A stretch of 6,290 nt of DNA. Origin: an uncultured Clostridia bacterium. GTDB lineage: Bacteria; Bacillota; Clostridia; Christensenellales; UBA1242. Both the position numbers and the translations under genes were made by a program. Positions 1-5,394 of this stretch are shown piece after piece; the stretch's first letter is position 1, and each line of letters begins with the position of its first letter. The notes below the pieces were generated by a model. That model had not been told where the DNA came from and made no database searches. It was given only the letters and a program-made list of their open reading frames with translations. The DNA lies in NCBI GenBank assembly GCA_947628195.1, contig CANQZB010000061.1, positions 1-6,290 of the forward strand. The letters run 5' to 3'.

Positions 1-383
1 GCATAGAAGCTATTTCGCGTGGTGCAAAATTTACATATTTAGTTGATAGCAACAAACAAGCCATTAAACTTATTAATGAAAATTTAAAAAACATTGTTGA
101 GCCACATAAGGTTGAAAATTGCGATGCGTTAACTTTTTTAAAATCTACCAACCAAAAATTTGACATTGTGCTGTTAGACCCACCCTTTGCAACAGATTTA
201 GGGATTAAGGCAATTGAATATATTGTGGAAAATAAACTTTTAAATCAGCACGGTATTATAATATTTGAAACAAGTGAAACTAACAAAGTTGACTTAAACT
301 ATCCAAACTTTACAATAACAAGAAAAAAATACGGCACAGTGGCCGTATATAAGATGGAAGAAAATGATGAATATAGAAATTAA
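1..383 (+). CDS. rsmD: 16S rRNA (guanine966-N2)-methyltransferase RsmD, 3' part
   Basis: The gene enters from outside the window and reads in the frame starting at base 3; the last 126 residues are present. RsmD uses S-adenosylmethionine to methylate N2 of G966 in 16S rRNA during small-subunit assembly in the cytoplasm. The visible part begins inside SAM motif I with GIEAISRGA, matching the family's G-(L/I)-EA-(L/I)-SRGA. It continues with the acidic strand end YLVD, whose Asp (bases 45-47) would contact the SAM ribose. It then shows the catalytic LDPPF, whose DPPF is encoded at 177-188 and corresponds to the (D/N)PP(Y/F) motif of N2-guanine methyltransferases. The C-terminal strands end with YGTVAVYKM, as is usual for RsmD. 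The GTG at 168 is internal and not a start. The end overlaps the following glycosylase gene, suggesting translational coupling. The start and upstream promoter lie outside the window. Confidence is high from the motif set. Confidence 0.93.
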   Translation, partial: IEAISRGAKFTYLVDSNKQAIKLINENLKNIVEPHKVENCDALTFLKSTNQKFDIVLLDPPFATDLGIKAIEYIVENKLLNQHGIIIFETSETNKVDLNYPNFTITRKKYGTVAVYKMEENDEYRN

Positions 384-1200
384 AGAGAATAAAATTATTA
401 TAGATAATCCGCAGGATTTTGATGTGCCTCAAACATTGAATTGCGGGCAAATTTTTAGATACTCTATAGACGGGAACAGCGCAGTTGTTTATTCCAAAAA
501 CAAAATGGCAATTTTAACATGGAGTGAAAACAGAATAGAAATTTCATCAAAAGATGTTGGATATTTCTATAATTTTTTTGATTTAGATAGGGATTATTCC
601 GCAATTAAGCAAGTTTTAACTAAGGATAAATTCTTAAAAAAGGCAGTTGATTATGGCGCTGGCATAAGAATAATTAATAACGATGCTTATGAAATGCTTG
701 TTAGTTTTATAATTTCGGCAAACAACAACATTGGGCGAATAAAAAAATCTGTGGAATACTTGTGCGCGCGCTTTGGGGAGGAATGCGGAGGGTATTTTGC
801 CTTTCCAACACTTTCCGCTTTAAAGCACGCAAGTGTGCAAGATTTCCGCACGGCAGGTTTGGGCTATAGGGCAGAACAGATGTTTGAAACAATCCAGCAA
901 CTAACTGACGAAGATATTGAAAATTTAAAAAACATGCCTAGTGATGAACAATTTAAATTTTTAGTGTCCTTAAAAGGGGTTGGGGAAAAGGTTGCGAATT
1001 GTATAATGCTTTTTGGTTTGGGTGTTAAGAATGTGTTCCCAGTGGATACTTGGATAAACAAAGTTTATAATGCTTTAACCAACACAACCACTACCGATAG
1101 GAAAAAGATATCCAAAGAACTATCAGCGCGTTATGGCGAGTTATCCGGATTTGCACAGCAATATTACTTTTATTATTTTAGGGACAATAAAATTAAATAA
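364..1200 (+). CDS. ogg: OGG1-family 8-oxoguanine DNA glycosylase / AP lyase
   Basis: The 278-residue product removes 8-oxoguanine from DNA and, as a bifunctional HhH-GPD enzyme, nicks the abasic site (base excision repair). An OGG N-terminal domain (about 1-110) carries CGQIFR (27-32), matching the human OGG1 SGQSFRW loop whose Gly42 carbonyl reads the lesion. The HhH-GPD domain follows with SANNNIGRI (118-126, as in OGG1 NNNIARI). The hairpin LKGVGEKVANC (203-213) supplies the expected Schiff-base Lys209, and FPVDTW (225-230) supplies the catalytic Asp228. The C-terminal AQQYYF (264-269) aligns Gln265 and Phe269 with OGG1 Gln315 and Phe319, which contact the flipped base. The gene overlaps the end of rsmD. 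Two ATGs sit in tandem at 364 and 367; GGAAG at 356-360 is 3 bases from the first and 6 from the second, so 367 may be the real start. No terminator follows. Function is assigned with high confidence from conserved catalytic residues. Confidence 0.93.
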   Translation: MMNIEIKENKIIIDNPQDFDVPQTLNCGQIFRYSIDGNSAVVYSKNKMAILTWSENRIEISSKDVGYFYNFFDLDRDYSAIKQVLTKDKFLKKAVDYGAGIRIINNDAYEMLVSFIISANNNIGRIKKSVEYLCARFGEECGGYFAFPTLSALKHASVQDFRTAGLGYRAEQMFETIQQLTDEDIENLKNMPSDEQFKFLVSLKGVGEKVANCIMLFGLGVKNVFPVDTWINKVYNALTNTTTTDRKKISKELSARYGELSGFAQQYYFYYFRDNKIK

Positions 1201-1215
1201 ATTTTTTAAACCCTC

Positions 1216-1243
1216 TTGACAAACGCTAAAAAGATGTTATAAT
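1216..1243 (+). promoter_or_regulatory. Sigma-A-type promoter for the 224-residue protein
   Basis: A perfect TTGACA (1216-1221) is separated by 16 bases from a perfect TATAAT (1238-1243), which also has the extended -10 TG at 1235-1236. Transcription should begin near 1250, giving a leader of about 16 bases before the AAAGGAG at 1255-1261 and the ATG at 1266. The promoter sits in the short gap after the glycosylase gene, so the next gene is transcribed independently even though no terminator separates them. Confidence 0.88.
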
Positions 1244-1265
1244 ACGCTATGTTTAAAGGAGAAAT

Positions 1266-1940
1266 ATGAAAAAAGTAAGTAAAATAAAATCTAAAAGATT
1301 ATTAAAGGGCGCACAAACATCTGGTTTAATAGAAGTTGTTTTAAACGATGGGCAAATTGTTTATTTTGCAAAATGCGAAGATGGAAGCGTGGCTTCAAGT
1401 GAAGTTTATAAGTACAAAATAAATTTTCGCATCTTGCCTAAAAATGTAAATCTAAAAAAACAAACCATTGTTATTGGGGAAGGATTTGCATACGGCAAAA
1501 CTTATGAAATAAATGCGGATAATCACGAAATCTATTTTAACCAATATATTCCTATCATCAACACCAAAACAAACAGTGTGGTTGCGTATGTTGACTGGTT
1601 GGGCTATGAAATTACAGACATTAACCACTCCACAGGCTACCCAGTTACTAGTGTGTATATGGATTATATACTATCTCACGCAAACGGCATAAGTTCAAGC
1701 CGAATTCCACACATGGCTTTTACAAATAATAAATTTTACAAGGCTGTTTTGTCAGCAGAAATGAAATATTATGACGAAAAAGTTCAAACATTAAAAGCCC
1801 GAAACGCAAGTGTCATCAAACTTGCTCTGGCTAAAAAAGAATATAATAATGCCTTAGAGGCTATACGTGCAAAGCGTGCGCAAGCTTTGTTGCAAGAAAG
1901 GCTTAATAAGCACAACGTATGTAACCATAGCGTGGTTTAA
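1266..1940 (+). CDS. Uncharacterised protein, 224 residues, helical C-terminus
   Basis: I do not recognise this protein. The start is secured by AAAGGAG (1255-1261) four bases upstream and by a consensus promoter. There is no signal peptide or membrane segment, so a cytosolic protein is expected. The first 20 residues are strongly basic (MKKVSKIKSKR). Residues about 20-135 alternate beta-type hydrophobic stretches with polar turns (for example LIEVVLNDGQIVYFAK, 21-36) and are rich in Tyr. Residues about 155-215 are a charged, Ala/Lys/Glu-rich stretch likely to form a long helix or coiled coil (for instance IKLALAKKEYNNALEAIRAK, 184-203). Two cysteines (37 and 219) are too few for a metal site. 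It is monocistronic: its own promoter precedes it and a bidirectional terminator directly follows the stop. The basic ends and long helix could fit nucleic-acid or cell-envelope association, but nothing seen decides this. The gene call is strong; function is unknown. Confidence 0.85.
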   Translation: MKKVSKIKSKRLLKGAQTSGLIEVVLNDGQIVYFAKCEDGSVASSEVYKYKINFRILPKNVNLKKQTIVIGEGFAYGKTYEINADNHEIYFNQYIPIINTKTNSVVAYVDWLGYEITDINHSTGYPVTSVYMDYILSHANGISSSRIPHMAFTNNKFYKAVLSAEMKYYDEKVQTLKARNASVIKLALAKKEYNNALEAIRAKRAQALLQERLNKHNVCNHSVV

Positions 1941-1966
1941 AAAACACCTAATTAGGTGTTTTTTTA
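1939..1966. terminator. Bidirectional Rho-independent terminator between convergent genes
   Basis: A perfect palindrome at 1943-1960 (AACACCTAATTAGGTGTT) is flanked by A-runs on the left and T-runs on the right, so either strand gives a hairpin followed by a U tract. It ends the plus-strand gene immediately after its stop (1940) and also the minus-strand zinc-ribbon gene. That gene's last codons (KTPN) and TAG stop (1950-1948) lie within the hairpin itself. Confidence 0.88.
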
Positions 1967-2301
1967 TTTGATTTTTTATTATTTTCCAAATTATGCAATT
2001 TCACATGCTTTATTATTATTGATGTGAACAAAAGCACAAAACTAAAGTAAGCAAAAAACACAAGTAAATTTGACACAACTTCGTTAGTTAAATAGGAAAC
2101 AAACGTTAAAACTATGCTTAAAGTAAGGAAAATGCCAATTAATATATTAGTAATCACCCTTACATTGTTGCGCCTTCGTATTAGCAATTTTGATTTGTTA
2201 ATTTCGTTAGAGGCTTCAAGGTCAATTTTTTTGCCACAATATTTGCAAGAGGTGGCATCCATAGCAAGCTTTTTGCCACAATGAATACAAATTAAATTCA
2301 T
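1948..2301 (-). CDS. Small zinc-ribbon protein with two membrane helices
   Basis: The 117-residue product begins with a zinc-ribbon of two CxxC pairs, Cys5/Cys8 and Cys19/Cys22, each followed by Gly-Lys-Lys, as in the short N-terminal zinc-ribbon domains common on Bacillota membrane proteins. A basic stretch (KSKLLIRRRNN, 36-46) leads into two hydrophobic segments at about 49-70 and 79-97, followed by a Lys/Asn-rich polar tail. By the positive-inside rule both ends should be cytosolic, with a short external loop. The start is supported by GGAGA (2310-2306) about five bases upstream and a promoter just behind. The frame ends inside the shared terminator. It is transcribed divergently from the nfeD-floA operon across a 159-base spacer. 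The family is widespread and mostly uncharacterised, so no specific role is assigned; the ribbon could bind protein or nucleic acid. Confidence 0.87.
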   Translation of the reverse strand: MNLICIHCGKKLAMDATSCKYCGKKIDLEASNEINKSKLLIRRRNNVRVITNILIGIFLTLSIVLTFVSYLTNEVVSNLLVFFAYFSFVLLFTSIIIKHVKLHNLENNKKSNKKTPN

Positions 2302-2316
2302 ACAATCTCCAATATA

Positions 2317-2345
2317 AATATAGCGTAACAGAAATCAAAAGTCAA
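2317..2345 (-). promoter_or_regulatory. Promoter of the zinc-ribbon membrane protein
   Basis: Read on the minus strand, TTGACT (2345-2340) is followed after 17 bases by TATATT (2322-2317). The expected transcription start, near 2310, falls at the ribosome binding site, so the mRNA leader would be only about ten bases. The spacing and -35 are good; the -10 differs from consensus at one position. Confidence 0.7.
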
Positions 2346-2387
2346 CTAAATATTGTATCAAAATTATAGGAAAAATAAAATAGTAAC

Positions 2388-2432
2388 AATTTTAAAATTT
2401 GGTATTGACAAATTTTTTTAATGTGATATAAT
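2388..2432 (+). promoter_or_regulatory. Promoter of the nfeD-floA operon, with A/T tract upstream
   Basis: TTGACA (2405-2410) and TATAAT (2427-2432) are both perfect, with 16 bases between them and an extended -10 TG at 2424-2425. Directly upstream, the alternating A and T tracts at 2388-2400 (AATTTTAAAATTT) resemble an UP element that would bind the alpha-subunit of RNA polymerase. Transcription should start near 2439, 22 bases before the nfeD ATG. This is a housekeeping-type promoter; I see no ECF-sigma-like TGAAAC / CGTA pair in the spacer. Confidence 0.87.
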
Positions 2433-2460
2433 CACAACAGAAATAGCAAAGGAGAAATTT

Positions 2461-2976
2461 ATGGAATTTTCAGCAATATTTACTGAAATGGGTTGGCTAC
2501 CAGCCATTCTGCTTAGCTTAGGCATGATGTTTGTAATTATAGAAGCATTTGTGCCCGGGTTTGGCTTTTTTGGAATTATTGGCACCATTTCAACAATAAC
2601 GGGCATTGTGGTTAGAATTGTTAACGGGCTAAATGTAACGCAATCCTTAACTTTAATATTATTAGTTTTTGCGTTTTACATTGTTGCAAGCATATTTATG
2701 GTGTTTAGCGCAAAATATGGAATACTTGGCACAACAGGCCTGTTTGAAAATAAATCTACTTTAAAAAAAGATTATGATAAGCCGGAAAAAGAATTGAGAA
2801 AGCTTGTTGGCAAATCTGGCAAAACTGTTGGCGTGCTAAATTTAGGTGGCAAGGCCAAAATTAACGGAAAAATATATGAAGTTATGTCCATTCACTCATT
2901 TATTGAGTCTGGTGCACATATTAAAGTGGTGGGCATTCAAAATCATACAATTATGGTTAGAAAGTGGTTCGAATAG
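2461..2976 (+). CDS. nfeD: NfeD-family membrane protein, short form, partner of FloA
   Basis: This 171-residue integral membrane protein has hydrophobic segments at about 13-31, 34-54 and 61-83. The first two are joined by the Gly/Pro-rich FVPGFGFFGIIG (30-41), matching the (F)xPGxGxxG turn of NfeD proteins. After a charged linker (97-115), residues about 114-167 form the OB-fold NfeD domain, with LVGKSGKTVGVLNLGGKAKI and the terminal hydrophobic strands of the barrel. It lacks the N-terminal ClpP-like serine protease domain of long NfeD proteins, so it is the short, non-proteolytic type. NfeD proteins are nearly always encoded beside flotillin/stomatin genes, as here, and are thought to assist membrane-microdomain assembly. 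AAAGGAG (2448-2454) lies six bases before the ATG. The TAG stop overlaps the floA ribosome binding site, giving tight coupling. Family assignment is firm; the exact cellular role is inferred from context. Confidence 0.9.
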   Translation: MEFSAIFTEMGWLPAILLSLGMMFVIIEAFVPGFGFFGIIGTISTITGIVVRIVNGLNVTQSLTLILLVFAFYIVASIFMVFSAKYGILGTTGLFENKSTLKKDYDKPEKELRKLVGKSGKTVGVLNLGGKAKINGKIYEVMSIHSFIESGAHIKVVGIQNHTIMVRKWFE

Positions 2977-2980
2977 GAGG
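2975..2980 (+). promoter_or_regulatory. floA ribosome binding site overlapping the nfeD stop
   Basis: AGGAGG at 2975-2980 shares its first two bases with the nfeD TAG stop (2974-2976) and is four bases before the ATG at 2985. It decides the floA start in favour of 2985 over the in-frame ATG at 2964, which lies inside nfeD and lacks a comparable site. Confidence 0.85.
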
Positions 2981-2984
2981 AAAT

Positions 2985-4028
2985 ATGAATAATTCATTAT
3001 TGTTAGCATTGCCAACTTGGGCAATATTGTCAATAGTTCTTGGCGTGGTTGTGGCATTATTTATTGTGGTTATAATTGTTGTTCCAATCCACGTTTGGTT
3101 TAGGGCGTTGGCGTCTGGGGCACACGTTTCCATGTTCAGGCTTTTGGGCATGAAATTAAGGAAGGTGGACTATAAACAACTTGTAAACATTTACATAGTT
3201 TCTCAAAAGGCGGGTTTAAGCATACCAATTGCCGAATTGGAAACTCACCTAATGGCAGGCGGGCATATTGAAAAGGTTGTTGATGCGTTAATTGCTGCGC
3301 ACAGTGCCAAAATTAAATTGGATTTGGAACAGGCCAAAGCAATTGACCTTGCCGGCCGAGATGTTGTTGAAGCAGTTAAAACCAGCGTTACACCGCGCGT
3401 TATTAAAACTAATTGGATAGATGCCATGGCAAAAAACGGCATTCGTGTGCGAGCAATGGCGCAAGTAACCGTGCGCGCAAGGTTAGATAGGCAAATCGGC
3501 ACGGCGGACGTGGAAACAATTTTGGCGCGTGTCGGCGAAGGGATAGTAACCGCAATAGGCAAAGCAAGCACACACACCGAAATTTTATCTAATCCTTCAC
3601 AAATTTCTAAAACCATTTTAGATGATAATCTTGATAGGCAAACCGCATACGAAATATTGTCAATAGATGTTTGCGATGTGGATGTTGGCGATAACCTAGG
3701 CGCAAAACTTAAAATAGAAGAAGCCGAAGCTAAAAAGAAAATAAGCCAAGCAGCAGCAGAAGAAAGAAAGGCGCAAGCTGTTGCACTTGAACAAGAAATG
3801 AAGGCAAAAACGCAAGAAATGAAAGCGCTTGTGCTTGCTTCGGAAAGTGAAGTGCACAAAGCAATGGCGCAAGCATTAAAATCTGGCAAATTTGGCGTAA
3901 TGGATTATTACAAAATGCAAAACATAGTGGCGGACACTAACATGCGCAACTCCTTAGGCGCTCCTAAAGAAGAAAAGCCTAAAGATAGCGATAGGCCAGG
4001 GTTCCCGGGCAGGCCACCAATAAGATAA
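2985..4028 (+). CDS. floA: Flotillin-like protein FloA (UPF0365/YqfA family)
   Basis: FloA scaffolds functional membrane microdomains, affecting membrane fluidity and the assembly of signalling and protein-quality complexes at the inner face of the membrane. The 347-residue product has one hydrophobic N-terminal anchor (about 12-33). A PHB/flotillin domain (about 34-235) carries family stretches such as VVDALIAAHSAKI (98-110), IDLAGRDVVEAV (120-131), ARVGEGIVTAIG (181-192) and EILSIDVCDVDVGDNLGA (223-240). A heptad-like Ala/Glu/Lys coiled coil follows (about 241-290, EERKAQAVALEQEMKAK), then the conserved GKFGVMDYYKMQNIVADTNMR (301-321). The family is usually about 330 residues; the excess is a Pro/Lys-rich tail after residue 324 (PKEEKPKDSDRPGFPGRPP). 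The gene sits eight bases after nfeD and 15 before a small membrane-protein gene. In Bacillus subtilis the order yqeZ-floA(yqfA)-yqfB is comparable. Assignment is very secure. Confidence 0.97.
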   Translation: MNNSLLLALPTWAILSIVLGVVVALFIVVIIVVPIHVWFRALASGAHVSMFRLLGMKLRKVDYKQLVNIYIVSQKAGLSIPIAELETHLMAGGHIEKVVDALIAAHSAKIKLDLEQAKAIDLAGRDVVEAVKTSVTPRVIKTNWIDAMAKNGIRVRAMAQVTVRARLDRQIGTADVETILARVGEGIVTAIGKASTHTEILSNPSQISKTILDDNLDRQTAYEILSIDVCDVDVGDNLGAKLKIEEAEAKKKISQAAAEERKAQAVALEQEMKAKTQEMKALVLASESEVHKAMAQALKSGKFGVMDYYKMQNIVADTNMRNSLGAPKEEKPKDSDRPGFPGRPPIR

Positions 4029-4043
4029 TAAAAGGGCGGAGAA

Positions 4044-4466
4044 ATGTCGCAAATAGAAATTGCTTTAATTGTAACAGCGTGTTTAATTCCAGTTGTTGGG
4101 CTGGTGTTGATTTTGCCAAGGCGTTTAAAACGCGCCAAAAAAGCCAAAGAAGCACCTAAAACCGAGCCTTATGTTCCAACCCAAGCACCCATTGAAGAAA
4201 AACCGGCTATTAAAAATGTTAAATTGCCATCAAGCGAAATTAACGATGACGAATTAAAAAACTACTTAAACCAAAAGAAAGATGGCTTAACACATCCCGT
4301 TAGAAGCGATTACATCAACCCCTTAACCGAAAGTTACACTCCAAGGTTCGATATTCCCGCCTTTAAGCAAGAGCAAACGCTAGCAGAGCAAATAAAAAAT
4401 TTAAGCCCAGAACTTAAAGCAATTCTGTTTTCTGGCGCTCTTAATAAGAAGGATTATGACGATTAA
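4044..4466 (+). CDS. Single-pass membrane protein in the floA operon, function unknown
   Basis: I do not recognise a named family. The 140-residue product has one hydrophobic segment (about 5-25, IEIALIVTACLIPVVGLVLI), followed at once by the very basic PRRLKRAKKAKE (25-36), which predicts a cytosolic C-terminal part. A Pro/Glu/Lys linker (about 37-63) leads to a polar region rich in Asp, Asn and Tyr. The last segment, about 111-130 (TLAEQIKNLSPELKAILFSG), is probably an amphipathic helix. AAAGGG and GGAG (4031-4041) lie just before the ATG, 15 bases after the floA stop, so it is probably co-transcribed as the third operon gene. That position corresponds to yqfB in B. subtilis, but I see no reason to call it homologous. 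By location it may be a FloA or NfeD accessory protein; that is inference only. No clear terminator follows. Confidence 0.82.
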   Translation: MSQIEIALIVTACLIPVVGLVLILPRRLKRAKKAKEAPKTEPYVPTQAPIEEKPAIKNVKLPSSEINDDELKNYLNQKKDGLTHPVRSDYINPLTESYTPRFDIPAFKQEQTLAEQIKNLSPELKAILFSGALNKKDYDD

Positions 4467-4508
4467 TTCGTAAAAAATGACAAAATTATTATATTTTTGA
4501 AAAAATGC

Positions 4509-4537
4509 TTGACTATTAAAAAGCGTTATGTTAGCAT
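4509..4537 (+). promoter_or_regulatory. Probable promoter of the first surface-protein gene
   Basis: TTGACT (4509-4514) is followed after 17 bases by TAGCAT (4532-4537), which has an extended -10 TG at 4529-4530. The -10 matches consensus at only four of six positions, so this is weaker than the other promoters here. Read-through from the floA operon may contribute, because no terminator separates them. The leader would be about 20 bases, ending in a very strong AAAGGAGG (4552-4559). Confidence 0.6.
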
Positions 4538-4564
4538 TACCTATATTAATCAAAGGAGGGGCAA

Positions 4565-5185
4565 ATGTCCACAAAAAGCAAAATCATCTTCTCTGTTGGC
4601 ATATTGTGCATAGTTGTTTCAATTGCCGTTGTTGCAATTGTTGCCGTTTGGGCGGCAAGTTCACAAACCGTAACAAGTGCAATAAGTGTTAAATATTATT
4701 CCAATCAGGTTGTGGGCACGGCAAAAGCAAACGTTATTGTTGGTGGCAAGTCCACGGCCATGACAACCACCGGCCAATCTTCAGGGTCCGACACTATTAA
4801 ATTCACAGGCGATGAAGCTTCTGATTCAAATCAAACCCTAAAACCGGTTATGACGGGTAGTTATATAGAACTAACCACAGAAAATAACTATGTTGTGTTT
4901 GAATATATTTTTACCAACTCGGCAGACCATGCTTACACCGCATCTTTAACTTACAGTGGGGATGATAGCAACTTTACAAAAAAATATGCAATAAGAACAT
5001 CTGCTTTAACAACCGGATATGCAACATCCATTACCACAAACTTCACCAACACACTTTCCACTTCTGTAACCAAGACAAACACCACTTATGTTTATATAAT
5101 GTTAACAATTTCAAGCAATTTATCCGATGCTAGTTTTGTGGGAAATTTCGTTTGGGGGTTAAACGGCGTTCCAAATAGTGATTAA
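4565..5185 (+). CDS. Exported all-beta protein, paralogue of the downstream LRR protein's N-domain
   Basis: The 206-residue product starts with a short basic n-region (MSTKSK) and a long hydrophobic segment (7-30) ending VAVWA/ASS, a plausible signal peptidase site after Ala30. The remainder is Thr/Ser/Asn/Tyr-rich, lacks Cys, and appears all-beta, as is common in Gram-positive surface proteins. It lacks an LPXTG motif, and the C-terminus stops right after the strand FVGNFVWGLNG (191-201). It aligns over its whole length with residues 1-200 of the following gene product. Shared features are VWAxSxQT, the N-N-x-VVF-x-x-x-F-x-N strand (107-118) and the Y-x-Y-I strand plus GNF near the C-terminus. 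The layout resembles TasA/camelysin-type exported proteins, but no diagnostic motif proves it, and no SipW peptidase gene is visible. The start is fixed by AAAGGAGG five to six bases upstream. Export is well supported; function is unknown. Confidence 0.85.
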   Translation: MSTKSKIIFSVGILCIVVSIAVVAIVAVWAASSQTVTSAISVKYYSNQVVGTAKANVIVGGKSTAMTTTGQSSGSDTIKFTGDEASDSNQTLKPVMTGSYIELTTENNYVVFEYIFTNSADHAYTASLTYSGDDSNFTKKYAIRTSALTTGYATSITTNFTNTLSTSVTKTNTTYVYIMLTISSNLSDASFVGNFVWGLNGVPNSD

Positions 5186-5219
5186 AATTCGCTTTTAAGC
5201 GAATTTTTTTATTTTTTTT
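5184..5219 (+). terminator. Rho-independent terminator after the first surface-protein gene
   Basis: Perfect 11-base arms AAAATTCGCTT (5184-5194) and AAGCGAATTTT (5197-5207) form a hairpin that starts within the TAA stop codon. The right arm runs into a long T tract interrupted once by A (5204-5219). It separates the two surface-protein genes transcriptionally. Confidence 0.92.
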
Positions 5220-5304
5220 GCAGGCATAAAAGCCATGAACAACGCGCAAATTAACAGTGTAAAACGCAAATAAAATAAGATAAAAATTTTTTTGTTATTT
5301 TTGC

Positions 5305-5334
5305 TTGACAAAACTAGCATAAAGATGATATATT
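5305..5334 (+). promoter_or_regulatory. Promoter of the LRR surface-protein gene
   Basis: TTGACA (5305-5310) is followed after 18 bases by TATATT (5329-5334), with an extended -10 TG at 5326-5327. A- and T-runs at 5283-5302 precede the -35 and may act as an UP element. Transcription should start near 5341, giving a leader of about 54 bases, much longer than the others in this window and largely occupied by a hairpin. A TATAAT at 5352-5357 has no matching -35 and is more likely part of that hairpin. Confidence 0.75.
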
Positions 5335-5346
5335 AAAAAAAACTAT

Positions 5347-5379
5347 GCGCGTATAATTTTTAATAAAAATTATGCCCGC
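5347..5379 (+). promoter_or_regulatory. Leader hairpin just upstream of the ribosome binding site
   Basis: The arms ATAATTTTT (5353-5361) and AAAAATTAT (5365-5373) pair perfectly around a three-base loop. The stem extends through a U-G and a G-C pair, one C/C mismatch, and three outer G-C pairs (GCG at 5347-5349 with CGC at 5377-5379). The structure begins only a few bases after the predicted transcription start and ends four bases before AAGGAG (5384-5389), leaving the ribosome site open. It lacks the T-run of a terminator. It could stabilise the mRNA 5' end or bind a regulator; this is inferred. Confidence 0.65.
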
Positions 5380-5394
5380 CTTTAAGGAGAAATT

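Noticed and set aside
707..1061. Minus-strand open frames inside the glycosylase gene.
   Set aside because: They are antisense to conserved catalytic motifs and have no family features or start signals.
2964..2984. An upstream in-frame ATG that would add seven residues to FloA.
   Set aside because: It lies within nfeD, whereas the ATG at 2985 has AGGAGG at ideal spacing and begins a typical membrane anchor.
3245..3889. A long open frame on the minus strand, 214 codons.
   Set aside because: It lies wholly inside floA, whose protein matches its family along its length. The antisense product is rich in Ser, Ala and Cys, as expected from reading the coiled-coil codons backwards, and no ribosome site is evident.
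4604..4609. Cys15 in the export segment of the first surface protein as a lipoprotein site.
   Set aside because: The preceding residues GIL do not make a lipobox, and the cysteine is in the middle of the hydrophobic core.
5222..5235. A GGC/GCC short inverted repeat after the terminator.
   Set aside because: Three base pairs around an AT loop are too weak to call a structure.
5352..5357. TATAAT as a second promoter -10 for the LRR gene.
   Set aside because: No -35-like hexamer is found 16-18 bases upstream, and the bases belong to the left arm of the leader hairpin.
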